From assembly GCF_949987515.2 (NCBI RefSeq), contig NC_082695.1, positions 73,558,466-73,622,465 of the forward strand: a stretch of 64,000 nucleotides of DNA. Direction: 5' to 3'. The DNA is from Delphinus delphis. Lineage: Eukaryota > Chordata > Mammalia > Artiodactyla > Delphinidae. Shown one piece after another: positions 1-12,500 of the stretch; positions within the stretch are counted from its first letter, which is position 1; every line of letters starts with the position of its first letter. The position numbers were made by a program, and so were the translations under genes. A model generated the notes under the pieces. The model was given only the letters and a program-made list of their open reading frames with translations. It did not search any database and was not told the DNA's origin.

Positions 1-58
1 ACCCTTGTCCCCTGCCTCGGCAGGCAGATTCTTAACCACTGCGCCACCAGGGAAGTCC
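1..58 (-). mobile_element. CHR-type tRNA-derived SINE, truncated by window start
   Basis: The minus strand begins ggacttccctggtggcgcag, the tRNA-like head of the cetacean SINE. Only about 58 bases are inside the window. Confidence 0.85.
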
Positions 59-237
59 TGGTCTCCTTGTCTTGAACAAAAGCCCTCCCTCCTCTCTGCC
101 CGCCAGTCTCCCTGTGGTTCTTTCCTGCACTGTAGCAATAGTTGGAGAGTCTGCTCTGTGGTCACGGCCTATCACTATGTCTGTCAGGTTCGTGGTACCC
201 TTATTTGGACTTTTCTTTTTTGACATTAGCACCAGAT

Positions 238-453
238 TTTATTTTATTTTTTTATTTATTTATTTTTCTGGTACGTGGGCCTCTCACTGTTGTGGCCTCT
301 CCCGTTGCGGAGCACAGGCTCCGGACGCGCAGGCTCAGTGGCTCACGGGCCCAACCGCTCCGCGGCATGTGGGATCTTCCCTGACCGGGGCACGAACCCG
401 CGTCCCCTGCATCGGCAGGCGGACTCTCAACCACTGCGCCACCAGGGAAGCCC
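238..453 (-). mobile_element. CHR-type SINE, full length
   Basis: On the minus strand it reads gggcttccctggtggcgcag ... to a body ending at 270 (ggtacgtggg on plus), then an A/T tail to 238. It has the CpG-rich body shared by the copies at 5671, 23730, 29235, 46844, 48245, 56318, 58411 and 63469. Confidence 0.93.
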
Positions 454-3396
454 CCAGTTTTTAATTTTTTAATCGTTTCTATCTTACAGAAAAGTTGAAA
501 GAGCACTGTGGAGAACTCGTGCGTCCCCTTCACCCGTATCCCCCAGTTGTTAGCATTTCTGACATTTGTTTCATCCTTTCATTTTCTTCTTTCTGTATCT
601 CTCCCTGTCTCCTATTTAGGAATAATGGGGCATCATGACATAAATATTTGAGTGTGTTCTGCCTCTCCTCCCCAAAAGGACACTCATGTATATTATTACT
701 ACCATCTAGCCTCCCAACCAGGAACCAGCATGGATTACATTACCAACCAGTTCATAGATCCCATGAAAATTTCTCTAGTTGTTGAGATATTGTCTTTTTT
801 TTCCCTTTCTTTCTGGTACAAAATCTAGTCCAGGAGCACATTTTGCATTTAATTGTCCTGTCCCATCAGCGTGCTTCCATCTGGAGCAGTTGCTCAGTCT
901 TTCCCCCTCTCATCCAGCAGAGGATACCGGTCTTGTGTTCTGAGGATGACCCTCCTTCCCGGCCCAGCCCCGCTTTCTCATAGTTGGACTCAGGATACAT
1001 TCTCAGGCAGGAATCTCCTCATCAAATCCCATCGAGGATGCTCACCGCCTACCTGTCCTTCTAGGGATGTTACCCTCCATCATCTAGTCCAGTTGGCAGC
1101 GGCCAGATTTCTGCACTGTGAGGTCACCATTTCCCCTTAGTTTTTTTTTTTTTTTAAGGATAGCTAATTTTTTTTTTAAATTTTTTTATTTGGCTGCATC
1201 GGGTCTTAGTTGTGGCATGTGGGATCTTCCTTGTGGTATGTGGGATCTTTTGTTGCAGCACGCGGGCTCTTTGTTGCAGCGCGAGGGCTTAGCTGCTCCG
1301 CGGCATGTGTGATCTTAGTTCCCGGACCAGGGATCGAACCTGCGTCCCCTGCATTGGAAGGAGGATTCTTAACCACTGGACCACCAGGGAAGTCCCTCCC
1401 CCTGGTTATTTGTTAGTGGTTTGTAGGGTGTATTCCAGTATTACACCAAAAACCTGTTCCTCAGAAATATGCTGAAGTAAATAGATTATGTCCTGTCTTA
1501 TAATTTCTTTGCAGTTCAGTAGAAGGCAACAAAGCAAAACAAACAGAACCTGAAAGGAATGTAGCATGAATAAAACAAGCCGTGCCATTTTTCATGAAAG
1601 AGTTATTTCTGAAAGTGTAAGAATAGAGTCCTGAGAAAATATTTAGCCTAGCTAGTAAGTCTTAGTACTTTTCTTGAGGCTATTCTGCTAATTACAGAAA
1701 AATCAGGAAATGTAAGCAAGCAAAACAATAAAAAATTACCATCCAGCAGAGATTATGATAGTTATATACCATCTGTTTCTTTTCTATACCCTTTAAACAA
1801 ATGTGGTTGTATCCCGCATACTGTCTTGTTACCTGTTTTTTAATTTGCATGAAGATCATTCCATGTCATTGGTATATGTCTGCATCATAATTTTAAAAAA
1901 ATCATACATTATTGTTCTTATTTAACTACTTATATTACTAGACGTTTGGGTTATTTCCAGCTCTAAGCTATTTCAGACAGTGAGGAGATGCACATCTTCG
2001 TCGCATCTGGTAGACTTAAGGGTGACACATCATTAATGTACCACCTTTGGGCTGAATGATGAAATCCTGTAAACCTTGTCTGATCTTAAAAAAAAAAACC
2101 TTTCTCCCATCAAGGGTGCTTGTGCTCTGTGCCAGGGTAACTGACATGTCAGGACCTTCTAAAAACATGTCACTCACGCCAATTAAATTCATAAATTTCA
2201 TGTGGAAAAAGAGAAAACAAGTTAAATCTATAATTTTGGGGTATAGAAATAGAGAGTGAAGTCCGAAGGTACGTGAGAAGTGCTCTCTTAAGAAAACCTT
2301 ACGAGGAGACAAGTGGTTTCAAGAAGAAAGCCATTCCTTTTTTTTAACTTTTCTGTAGAAATAGCAAACAACCTCAGCTTTTTCTTTCTCATGTGGCTCA
2401 CACCTTTGGTCAGGGTTTCTCTGCCATTTTCCTAAGCTGCTCTTCGGTATTCTTTGTTCTGGTGATCCTGGTTGTTCAGAGGAAACACAGGTGTCCCTAG
2501 GGCCTCCCTTAAGGCCCAGGACGACCCTGTTGGGAAAGGGTGACCTCCTGTGGGCAGACGCGCTCACCAGTGACCCAGTAAATCCCTGGGGGCAAAGGTT
2601 GGCAGCGGGGAGGACTCTCTCCTGACGGCCAGAGGAAAGTGTGGATGGATAAAGGAATTATGTCCAGAAGGTTCAGAGCTGCTGAGTTAACTTCAGGAGG
2701 CTGCTTGGTAGTAACATATTAGGTAGGGAAATGGTTTGTAGTGGATAGTGAGTATTTTAAACCATTTAGAGCACAGTAGGCACTCAGGTGTTGAAGCAGC
2801 ATTTGATTTGTGGATTTTATTGTATGCGTCTTTATTTTCATGCATAATTGCTTCCTGGTGCAGGGCTTTCGTTGTTAAGAACAGGTACAGAAATAGTGAT
2901 GTTCAAGTGTAAAATTACTACTAACTCTGAAAGAAAACCTGGAACAAGTAACAGTGTGTTCAGGCATCCAAGACGTGTGGGCCTGCTTAGTTCATCAGTC
3001 AAATTCTCTCAAGTTAGGGTACTACCATCAGGCTGTGTTCCTTGTCTGATCTTTAAAAATATTTTAAAAAAATCAAGGATGCTTTTGCTCTGTGTTAAAG
3101 TAGCTTACGAGTAAAGACCTTGTAAAACCATGTCAGTTGTAGATCTGTGGGTAGTAGAATGATTTCTAAGCAAATGTGATCCAGTGCCTCTATCCCAAAA
3201 TGTTAAGTTGAGCTGCACTCCAGTGATGCCAGCTGCCTTCGAAAGTTTGTTTCAAAGCTAAACTGCTCTATTCTTTTTATTGTGTTTGTCTGTTCTTGCT
3301 GCTTCTGCCTCCTGAATTCTTGGATGTGAAGTAGTGGTTCCTTTGGCCTGAGAGATGAGGGCTGACTGACATTTCCCTGCACCTCTTCTGTTTTAG
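454..3396. other. Upstream ZNF532 intron sequence, partly LINE-derived
   Basis: Positions 540-860 and 1680-1990 read like diverged LINE 3' sequence (phrases such as 'gaagatcattccatgtcattggtata'). The SINE at 1168-1395 sits between them. A weakly similar pair of segments lies at 2016-2170 and 2995-3145. No zinc-finger exon is visible. Confidence 0.4.
1168..1395 (-). mobile_element. CHR-related SINE with internal tandem 'catgtgggatct' segments
   Basis: The plus strand reads ttggctgcatcgggtcttag ... ccaccagggaagtccc. A phrase like gtggcatgtgggatcttcct occurs twice back to back near 1212-1247, an internal duplication. Confidence 0.88.
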
Positions 3397-3559
3397 AATA
3401 ATATATAAGTGTTCCATGTGTGACACTGTATTTACCCTGCAAACCCTGCTGTATCGCCACTTTGACCAACACATCGAAAACCAGAAGGTGTCTGTTTTCA
3501 AGTGTCCAGACTGTTCTCTCTTATACGCACAGAAGCAACTCATGATGGACCATATCAAG
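3397..3559 (+). CDS. ZNF532: ZNF532 coding exon 1 in window: two zinc fingers
   Basis: The acceptor is a pyrimidine-rich run ending ttttag and the donor is caag|gtgtgt. One leading base (3397) completes a split codon, then 54 codons follow. The first finger, starting YKCSMCD, is a canonical C-x2-C-x12-H-x3-H. The second, starting FKCPDC, has its first histidine here but its last histidine in the next exon (DHIK then SMH), so the intron interrupts a finger. A paralogous upstream exon with earlier fingers should lie before position 1; I found none between 1 and 3396. Confidence 0.93.
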
Positions 3560-6500
3560 GTGTGTGCGCATCTCTTACATCCTTTAAATGAACCGCAGAT
3601 CCATTCATTGGTCATAAATCAAGGCTGAGCTGCAGATTCCGGTAAAGCATGTGCTCTGTCAAAGGAAGGGATGGACGCTGGTCGTTGGTAATGAGCAATT
3701 TACAACATGCTGTCATCACGAGTTCACTTAACTGAGGGATGCTTTTTATTCCCGAGCCCTGGTCTGCATACCATGAAAAATCAAAGCAAAGTAACAAATG
3801 CATGCCCTGACTTTAAAAGAATAATCAAGCTTTAGGTTTTTTTTTTCCCCCATATGTGAAAATGAAGGCTGTGAAGTTTACTTTTTTGAGAACTTGGTGT
3901 TATGTAGGATTTAGAAATAGACAGGGACTCTGATGAATTATGTTAATTTGTATAAATACTGGTGTGTTTAGAAAAATGAAGGTTTTCCCTTGAAATTACT
4001 TAAGCAGTTAAGTTTGCATTATAATTGATGCCCTGGATCTTGTAGTCTTTTTTTTTTTAATCAAGTTTGCATGTAAACTGACAGTGAAATGTCCAGGATA
4101 CAGCACAGTATCTGGCACCTGCTGGGTGTTCAGTTAATGAAATGAATAAATGTCCAGTTTGGACGACCCACTCTCCAGTCCCCAAAAGGGGCACCTAAAT
4201 CTCTTTATAGCCTTTTAAGCTCACTAAGGACAGAGCTTAGTCCTAGCCTCTTAACTGTCCACTGTGAGAGGTTAAGCAGTTTGATTCCTGTGTCATTAGG
4301 AGATAATATCCATTGGCTCTCAGAGATTAAAGTGACTTCCTTTTTAAAAAGAGAACAGACCCAGTATTACATAAACTCAATCCCTCTTTCTCTTAGTTTT
4401 TCTGTTTTTAAATGTATTATACAGAAAAGTTCAGTTTAAATAGCAAACCAAGTCTCTAAATTATTCTAACCTCATGTTAGTTAAATGAATGGACTCTTAG
4501 TTCTTGAAAGTTCCCGTGTTGAGTGTATATGAGCATAACTGCCTAAAACCTCTCAGAGAGGCCACTCACTAGAAGCCACTCACTAGAAGCCACTCACTAG
4601 AAGCCACTCCCTAGAAGCCTCTCCCTAGAAGCCACTCCCTAGAAGCCACTCCCTAGAAGCCTCTCCCTAGAAGCCACTCCCTAGAAGCCACTCGCTAGAA
4701 GCCACTCCCTAGAAGCCACTCACTCACTAGAAGCCACTCCCTAGAAGCCACTCACTAGAAGCCACGTGAAGGTGGTGACGGCGTGGCATTACTAGGACGA
4801 AGAAAATGCATGGGAGAAGTGTTTCCTCATTCTCACTTTAAGTACAATAAAATCCTCTGAAGATGTTTTAAAGATTCTTACTAAAATTACAAAATTATCT
4901 TGACAATAAATATTTAATGAATGATCAGGAGAAACTACATACTGCTAATAAAAACACAGGGGCATAGGAATCAGACCCAGATATTTTACATGTACGATAT
5001 GCAGGTTGGGTGGGGTGCGAGGAAAAGAAGAAAAGTTGCTTCTTAGAGGCTTTTAAAGTATTTGTTTTCTGGAACTCGTGTTACATCTGGAAGTGGGGTC
5101 ATCCGACTTGTGGTTAGGGTCTTCCTTGTGTTAATACTGAATTTGGAGGAATACAAGGTTCCAAGAAATAGAGACTGAAGAAAACTGGTAAACCCTGTGG
5201 CCACAAGGAGGAGAGAACTGTGTTTATTCATCTGAACCTTCACGAGACTCCATGGTACAAAAACAGTGGGAATGCTCACTTTTGTTCTTATTTCAAGTAT
5301 GTTCTGTATGTTTGAAAATATTATCCTGCCCTTACGTGTTTGGGGCTGGGTAAGGATAAAGCTAGTTTTAGGGGCACCCTGTTTTTGTTTTTTACATGTA
5401 TGTATATATCTAGCTTGTGAATTTATTTACATTGTCTAATACTAGCGCTGTTCAGTTTTTCATGAGGAAGAAATTAAGAGAAAGGAGCCCAGGAACCCTG
5501 TTTCTCTACATACATATTTATTTAGAGGTAGATTTTTATTTGCCCAATTTAATCCAATTTGTATAATTTCTTTGTTCCACCACAGTGTGGACTTATTCAC
5601 TGTGTGGGACCCCTGTGCTCCATGTTGGCATCTCCATTTAAAGTAAACCTTCAAGTTATAGTCATTCAGGTTTTTTTTGTTTGTTTTTTTTGTGTGTGGT
5701 ACGCGGGCCTCTCACTGTTGTGGCCTCTCCCGTTGTGGCCACAGGCTCCGGACGCGCAGGCTCAGCGGCCATGGCTCACGGGCCCAGCCGCTCCGTGGCA
5801 CGTGGGATCTTCCCGGACCAGGGCGCGAACCCGTGTCCCCTGCATCGGCAGGCGGACTCTCAACCACTGCGCCACCAGGGAAGCCCCATTCAGGTTTTTT
5901 ATTGTTGCAGGAGCTAAGGAAGCATTAATTCCAGAAGAATTAAGTTGTATTTCTTTTATTTAAAAAAGACATTCATCCTTAAAAAATAATTTTATTTTTA
6001 CTTAAAATATAAAAACAAAATGAGTAAATCAGAAATTCTCATTTTTGCACACATTCCATTGCTCTGTGGTCACAGCAGCACTTTTTGCTGCCTTTCTGGA
6101 GTTTCTATAGCATAAGGCTATCTTAGAATACTTTGATACTTTACCCTCTCTTCAACTTTTTAGTTAGTAAAAGTGCATTTGCCTAGAACCTTATGAAAAG
6201 TATATCAGAAGATTTGGGGTTTGTTTTCTTTGGGTTTTAAGTGGTTAAAAATGTAAAAATTTGGCTTCTGTTTTGAAAAGGACCATTTAAACACAGGCCT
6301 CTGCACTGCATGGTGGAAAAGAAGCAAATGCACAGTGTTTGGTGTCAAGAGATGACATCTCTCCCCAGATTTTCTCTTTGCAGAGGCACATTAGACATTC
6401 AGCCCAGGCCCTTTTCACAGCCCAGTTTAACGATTGTCTGGGGAGACCTATAACCTCTGCTCATGAGGAAATTATAGAAGCCCCATTTTTCCCGCCGGGG

Positions 6501-9500
6501 TGAGACGGTATTGAAGAAGGTTGGTTAATTCTTGGTACAATTTAGAGAAGAGCCTGCCTTGAGAAAGTATGCTGGTGAGTTCGCCAGAGGAGCAGCTTCT
6601 TACCTGAACACTCAGAGTAGGGAGCTGAGGTCTGTGCCAGTGTGAGTCTCTGTGGCCCAGGGCACTAGCCGTGCTAACACGAGTTAGGACGTGTCCTGTT
6701 GTCTTTCTGAAGATTCAAGAACTCAGAGGATACTGATATGAGACAGCCCCATCCAAAGATAAATTGTAAATTGAGGCACAGACATATTTGCTTGCTTTCT
6801 CTTTTTGGACTCCAGGCTTCTAGAACACAAACAAAACAGAAACCAAAGCGAGGGCTTCAGGATCAAATTGCACTAATTTTACGCCAGTGGAATTTGAAAT
6901 CCTGTGAGTTTAAGTTGAGGCTATGGAGGCTATTATGTTAATGATAATAAACAGGCAGTTTAGAAAGGCTTTTTGAGCAGCTACTGTGTATAGTTCACAT
7001 GTCTGGGTGCTATCAGTAAGAAGGGATGGATTGGGATAGGGGTAGAGAGATTAAAATTACCAAAAATCCCCCCAGCAAAAACCCAAACTGTAAGAAGTAT
7101 TTCAAGAATGTGAAAGACATTCGAGGGAGGGAGAAAGGTTTGCTATTAACACATTGGTCTCAGGTGTTTGTTAAAGTTGGTTAGCTAAGGGTTTTGAACC
7201 CCTACCAGTATATTAGCCTATTTAAACATTTTTGGGTAGATGTGAAAGTAAAATGTTCTTCACCAGAAGTGGTCTGTGGTAGAGAGGACTCACTCTGGTA
7301 CATTGGGGGATGACAGAGTGCCAGGAATGATTTGGACTCAATACAGAAGTCTTTCTTTTCAAATTTTAAAATGGCACAAGCAAATAAGCTTTTAAAAATT
7401 ACTTGGAACAAGAAACGCATAACTTAGAGCAACTGTAAAAGTTAATACTCCTTTATTTCTTTTTATGTGTATATCTTGCTTAGGTTTTCATCTTGCTATA
7501 TTAAGAAATATTTCTGAGTGAAAATAAAATCATACTGAAATGTCTATAATGTAAGATAGTCCACATGTGCTTTCTTTTAGTGGTGTGACTTGTGAAAGAT
7601 ATTTCTTTTTTTTTTTTTTATAACATAGTCTATGCATGGAACATTGAAAAGTATTGAAGGGCCTCCAAACTTGGGTATAAACTTGCCTTTGAGCATTAAG
7701 CCCACAACTCAAAATTCAGCAAATCAAAACAAAGAGGACACCAGATCCGTGAACGGGAAAGAGAAATTGGAAAAGAAATCCCCATCACCCGTGAAAAAAT
7801 CTTTGGAACCCAAGAAAGTGGCCAGTCCTGGGTGGACGTGTTGGGAGTGTGACCGGTTATTCACGCAAAGAGATGTTTACATTTCCCACGTGAGGAAGGA
7901 GCATGGGAAGGTAAGTGACGAGTGAAATCCTCCCTGTCAGTGTAAGGAGGACACTCCAAGACGTGGGTGCTTGCTTGGCTCTGCTGGTAATTAGTAGGAT
8001 GACCTCTAAAATCACTCATTATCTCTGAGCCTCAGTTTCTTAGTCTATAAAATGGACTCTCTGGGATTTCCCTGGTGTTCCAGTGGTTAAGACTTCGCAC
8101 TTCCATTGCAGGGGGCACGGGTTCGATCCCTGATGGGGGAGCTAAGATCCCACATGCCGCGTGCCGTGGCCGAAAGAATTTTTAAAAAAAGACTCTCCAA
8201 GTCCTTATAATCTTGTGTGATTTTGCTGATAACGCCTTCACTTGTCCTCCCCGGGGCCAGCAGGGAGTTATCCACCACAGCCGTGTTTATAGCTGAGGAA
8301 ACGGAGAACCATGATAAACCAAGGTTAAAAACATTTGAATTTGCCTGTTAGCTCTATGACAAACAAAGGAGAAAGGAGGAGAGAAAGAAAGTGGGTGTTT
8401 TGAAAACTGTAACATTTGTCTGACTTCTGTGATTCTCTCCTGAGTTTGGTGATAGGAGAAGGACCTCAGCCATAAACCATCCAGGAGAAGCTCTGTAACT
8501 CAAAATCTCTGAAAAATCTGAGTGTGCATACTTTTTCTTTTTAAAATAATAAGTATACATCTCTAACTACTACGGATTTTTTTAAATGCCTGTTATTAGA
8601 CTTAATAAAAATAGCAAGATTATTTTTTAATATTACTCTCATTGTCTCAAAGTTGGTTTGTTCCAGTTAGGATCCAAAGAGTCTGCTTTGCTTTTGGTTG
8701 TTGTATAACTTAAATCTCTTATTCTCTAGCATTCCTTCTTCCATTTTGTTTTATTTTTTAATGTGCTGTATATGTTGGAAAAATTGGGTTATCTGTCCTG
8801 TAGTTGTCCCTCACATTTCTGGACTTAGGTAATTGCTTCCTTTTGACATTGTTTGTTTCTCTTTATCCCATAATTCCTAGAAATTGGATTAGATTCAGGT
8901 TGAATTTTTTAGATGGGAATACGTCATCGTTGCTGTATTTTTGTTTCACATCCTGAGGCACCTAATACCAGCTTGTCCTACTTTTGGTTCAGATGACACT
9001 GTACTTTTAAAGAAACCATCTTATTGCTTTAATTTAAGCCAATAAAACCAAATAGTTATTCTTGGGGAACCTGTGTAAAAAGTGCATAAGAATTGGTTTG
9101 TGATTAGTATATACTAGATCCTTGAAAAGTCTGTTTCTGTAGCATTTACGAATTAATTAAAAGCATTACTTTTGTATTCTCATTTATGCTGTTTATTTGA
9201 GGTACTCATGAAGCTGGCATGTTTGGCCTTCCTGCCATCCAAACAATGTAAGCTTGCCTTTGAGCGTTGATCACAATGATCACAGATGGCAAAAAGATGT
9301 TTTTTTATTATATTTTGTCTAGCTACACTTAATTCAGTATCTCCTCATGTAAGAATTAGTTACTTAGAGAATATAAATGGCTGTAGCAGCAAGCACATCG
9401 CTCATTTAACTGTCTCAACCTTAGGCTCCCCTCATGGGCTGTAGCATCTTAGAATATTTGTGCTAAATATTTGGTAGTTCTTTTGCAGCAATACTTGATA

Positions 9501-12500
9501 AACCTAGTATATAAATACATGACCTGTAGTTCTTTCAGAGCCCAGTGTGATGATTCTAGGAAAAGTCTTCTTTTCTTGGCATCCAAACTGGATTTAACAA
9601 ATGTTGAAACGAGAGCAGACGGTAATAATTATCTGGTAGTCCGAACCGTTCATTTCTTATACATTTGAGATTTCTGTAACCAACTTGGAACCTTTCAGAA
9701 TTATTTTCTTTCCTTTTTTTTTTTTTAATATCTTTATCTTGCACGTCTGACAATTATTGGGTCTAGAATATAACATGAAGAGACAGCTCGTTGAAAGAGT
9801 TGGTGGGATGAAATGGCACACCTTCCTGCGGGACCACAGCCGGCTGTGTGCGCATGCGCGTCGCGCACGCGGTGTGAGCCCTGACGTTCGGGGCACCGCT
9901 CGTCACCGAGGAAATGTTTAGCTTAGCAGGATTTTAGGATTAGCTTTGAAGAAGTTGAGACTCTCTGCCTTTTGGAGTGAGGCACATGAGGTTAGATTAC
10001 AGCTTCAATTCTGTTCACTTGGGCCTCCTGAAAGAACCAAAGGAAGGTGGGGAGGGAAGGAAAGACACGTCTTTATAAGCTGTTTTGAAATGAAAAGAGT
10101 GTTGAACTTGAGTCAGAAACCAAAGTGCGAGTTCTCCGCACTGAGTCAGACTGGACCCTCTGCTTCCACACCCCACCTACAGACGTCCTTGTGTCTGTTC
10201 CCACTCTTTCCTCCTTCCCTCCTGTCCCCAAACCTCAGATCTCCTGCCCCCTTCTTTTCTCTCTCCTGCCTTCGGACAGCCAGCAGGCACCCTGCCTTCC
10301 GCACATTTCCACCCCCTGTGCTCCTCAGCTGACCACTGCGGGCTCCGTCACCAGACCCGCCTCACTCGTGACCTCCTTGTCGAGGCAGGTGGTCATTTCT
10401 CCTTTCTTACGTCCCTGACCCACTGCAGTATTTCACCCGATTGACAGTTCTTCCTAAAAGCATTTTCTACTCTTAAGTGTGGAACAGTACACTCTCTCCT
10501 GCGTTTTCTCCTGGTAATTCTCTGGGAAGTTTCAGGTATCCTCACAGCTTCACTTCTCATATATATCAATATATGTGCAGATAACTTCCAAATCTCTGTT
10601 TATAGCTTTGGTTTCTTGCCTGTATTCCAGTCCCTGAAATCCAGCCACTTATCAAGTGTTTCAGCTTCTTGTATCATTTACAGAAGCTTTAAGCCTGTTC
10701 AACAAGGAACTTAAACTATTCTCAAATATGAAATCAGAAAGATGAGCTTGTCAGTATTATTAATCCAGTGATCTCATCCAAGCTGTGAGCCTTCTCCCAG
10801 ATAAATGTACAAATACACAGAATTTTATATACAATTTTAGGGGCTCACGTACCTCCTGAGATACTTTCTTGGTTGCTCTAGGGGCGTCCTGGGGACCTCA
10901 GATTAGGATCCCCTCAATGAGATAGTGTCTGAGGTCATTCTCACAGATCAAATAAATCTAGAATTTAAGGCACCTGATAGTAAATAAAAAAGTGAAAGTT
11001 GTCTGTACTTGTTCATATCTTGAGAATTACTCAGTGATCTATGATAACTGTAGCCGTTTTCTCATTTGCTGCCAGGTACCCCTACCCATCAAGGGACCAT
11101 TATTAACTTTTAAATAGAAAGGTCCTAAAGCAGATTTGCATTTACTGAATCCTGGGACTCAGATGCCATCAAAATGGACCTTATGAGACTTGCTGAGGTT
11201 CTCTCGGGGTATAGGTGTGGTCCAGTTCTGTGTCTAGAAATTGGGAGGAGCCTGGGCTTTCAGAGCCTGACAGACTTGGGTTTGAATTCTTCCTCTGGCC
11301 TTACGGAGCCCAACCATTTCAGAGAACAGGTTGTCGAGTAGCTTGGTTCTGAGCACCAGGAAAAAGAATGTGGTGAATCCTAACTGCAGGTAGTTCCAGG
11401 TAAGTTTTATTTTCTTCCGTTTACCAGGGTACTTGGTGGTAGGTAGAGTAACACCAGAGGTGGAGAGTAAGTGGGTTTTGCACAGCCTTTGACAGGGTCA
11501 CTCAGTGCTGCTTTGTGTAGGATCGCCCAGAAGGGCCTGATGAGACGTTGAGTTTATAGCTGGCTCATGACTCATTGCTCTGTTGGAGAGAAAGCTTCCA
11601 TTCTGGATCAGATTTTACCTAATGTTTCTATCAGTGACTTTTGACTGTAGGGAAAGAAACTGGGGGGGGGGGGGGATTTCACAAGGTAAATCTTAACAAG
11701 TAAACACAGACGTTTCATTTAGGTTTAAATAAATCAAGCACACTGATATCACGTGGAGAAGATAGGGTTTAGTCATCTTACGTGAAAAAACATTCCACCT
11801 TTGTTTGCCCATGTTAAGACCACCATCCTTTGTGGCTGCAGAGATAGCCTTCACATCGGGGAGGCGGATGCCCTTTGATTTGGCGCTGTAATCTAGCTAG
11901 TGGCTCTCCAAACTTGACTGTGCAGCTGAATCCCCTGGGGGAGGGCTGGTTAAAATCTTTATTTCTGGGTTCCATCCCCCCCACAGTTTCTGATGCAGTA
12001 GGTCTGAGATGGAGCCTGATAATTTGCATCTCTTATAGGTCTCCACTCTGAGAACCGTTGGTGTACCCTAGGTAGCAGTAAAAGCCCCTAGAGCCCATCG
12101 ATTTGTACGAGAAATGCTTTTTTCTTGCCCATGCAGAGTTTGTTACAGGTGTGAGCGGTTCTCTGGGGCAGCTCTCCTTCCAGTGACTCAGTGATCAAGA
12201 CCATTTCTTTCACCCCCATCATCTCAACATTTCCTGCAGTAGGGAAAAAAGACTAGAGAATCACACGCCCTTATATTTCTGGCTGTGACATGCAACACAT
12301 ACCATTGGCCAGTACAGGTCATGTGAGCAGACCCACTGGCAGTGTAGTCTTCACTGTGCCCCGGCTGGGGGGCCGGGGAGGGGGAAACGACAGACAACGT
12401 TTACCATGCCCAGTGCGGTGGCTACGGCATTGGAAGTGGTGTGCCCGGGTTCTCATGGCACTGACTGAAGGTGGGTATTGACACTAGCACTTAGGAGGGT

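Larger units (their letters stand above)
3560..7628 (+). other. ZNF532: ZNF532 intron (4.1 kb): minisatellite and one SINE, otherwise unremarkable
   Basis: Holds an L2-like tail near 4085-4155 (ending ...gttcagttaatgaaatgaataaatg), the 14-bp minisatellite at 4561-4765 and the SINE at 5671-5886. The rest is AT-rich single-copy sequence with no ORF of interest. Confidence 0.6.
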
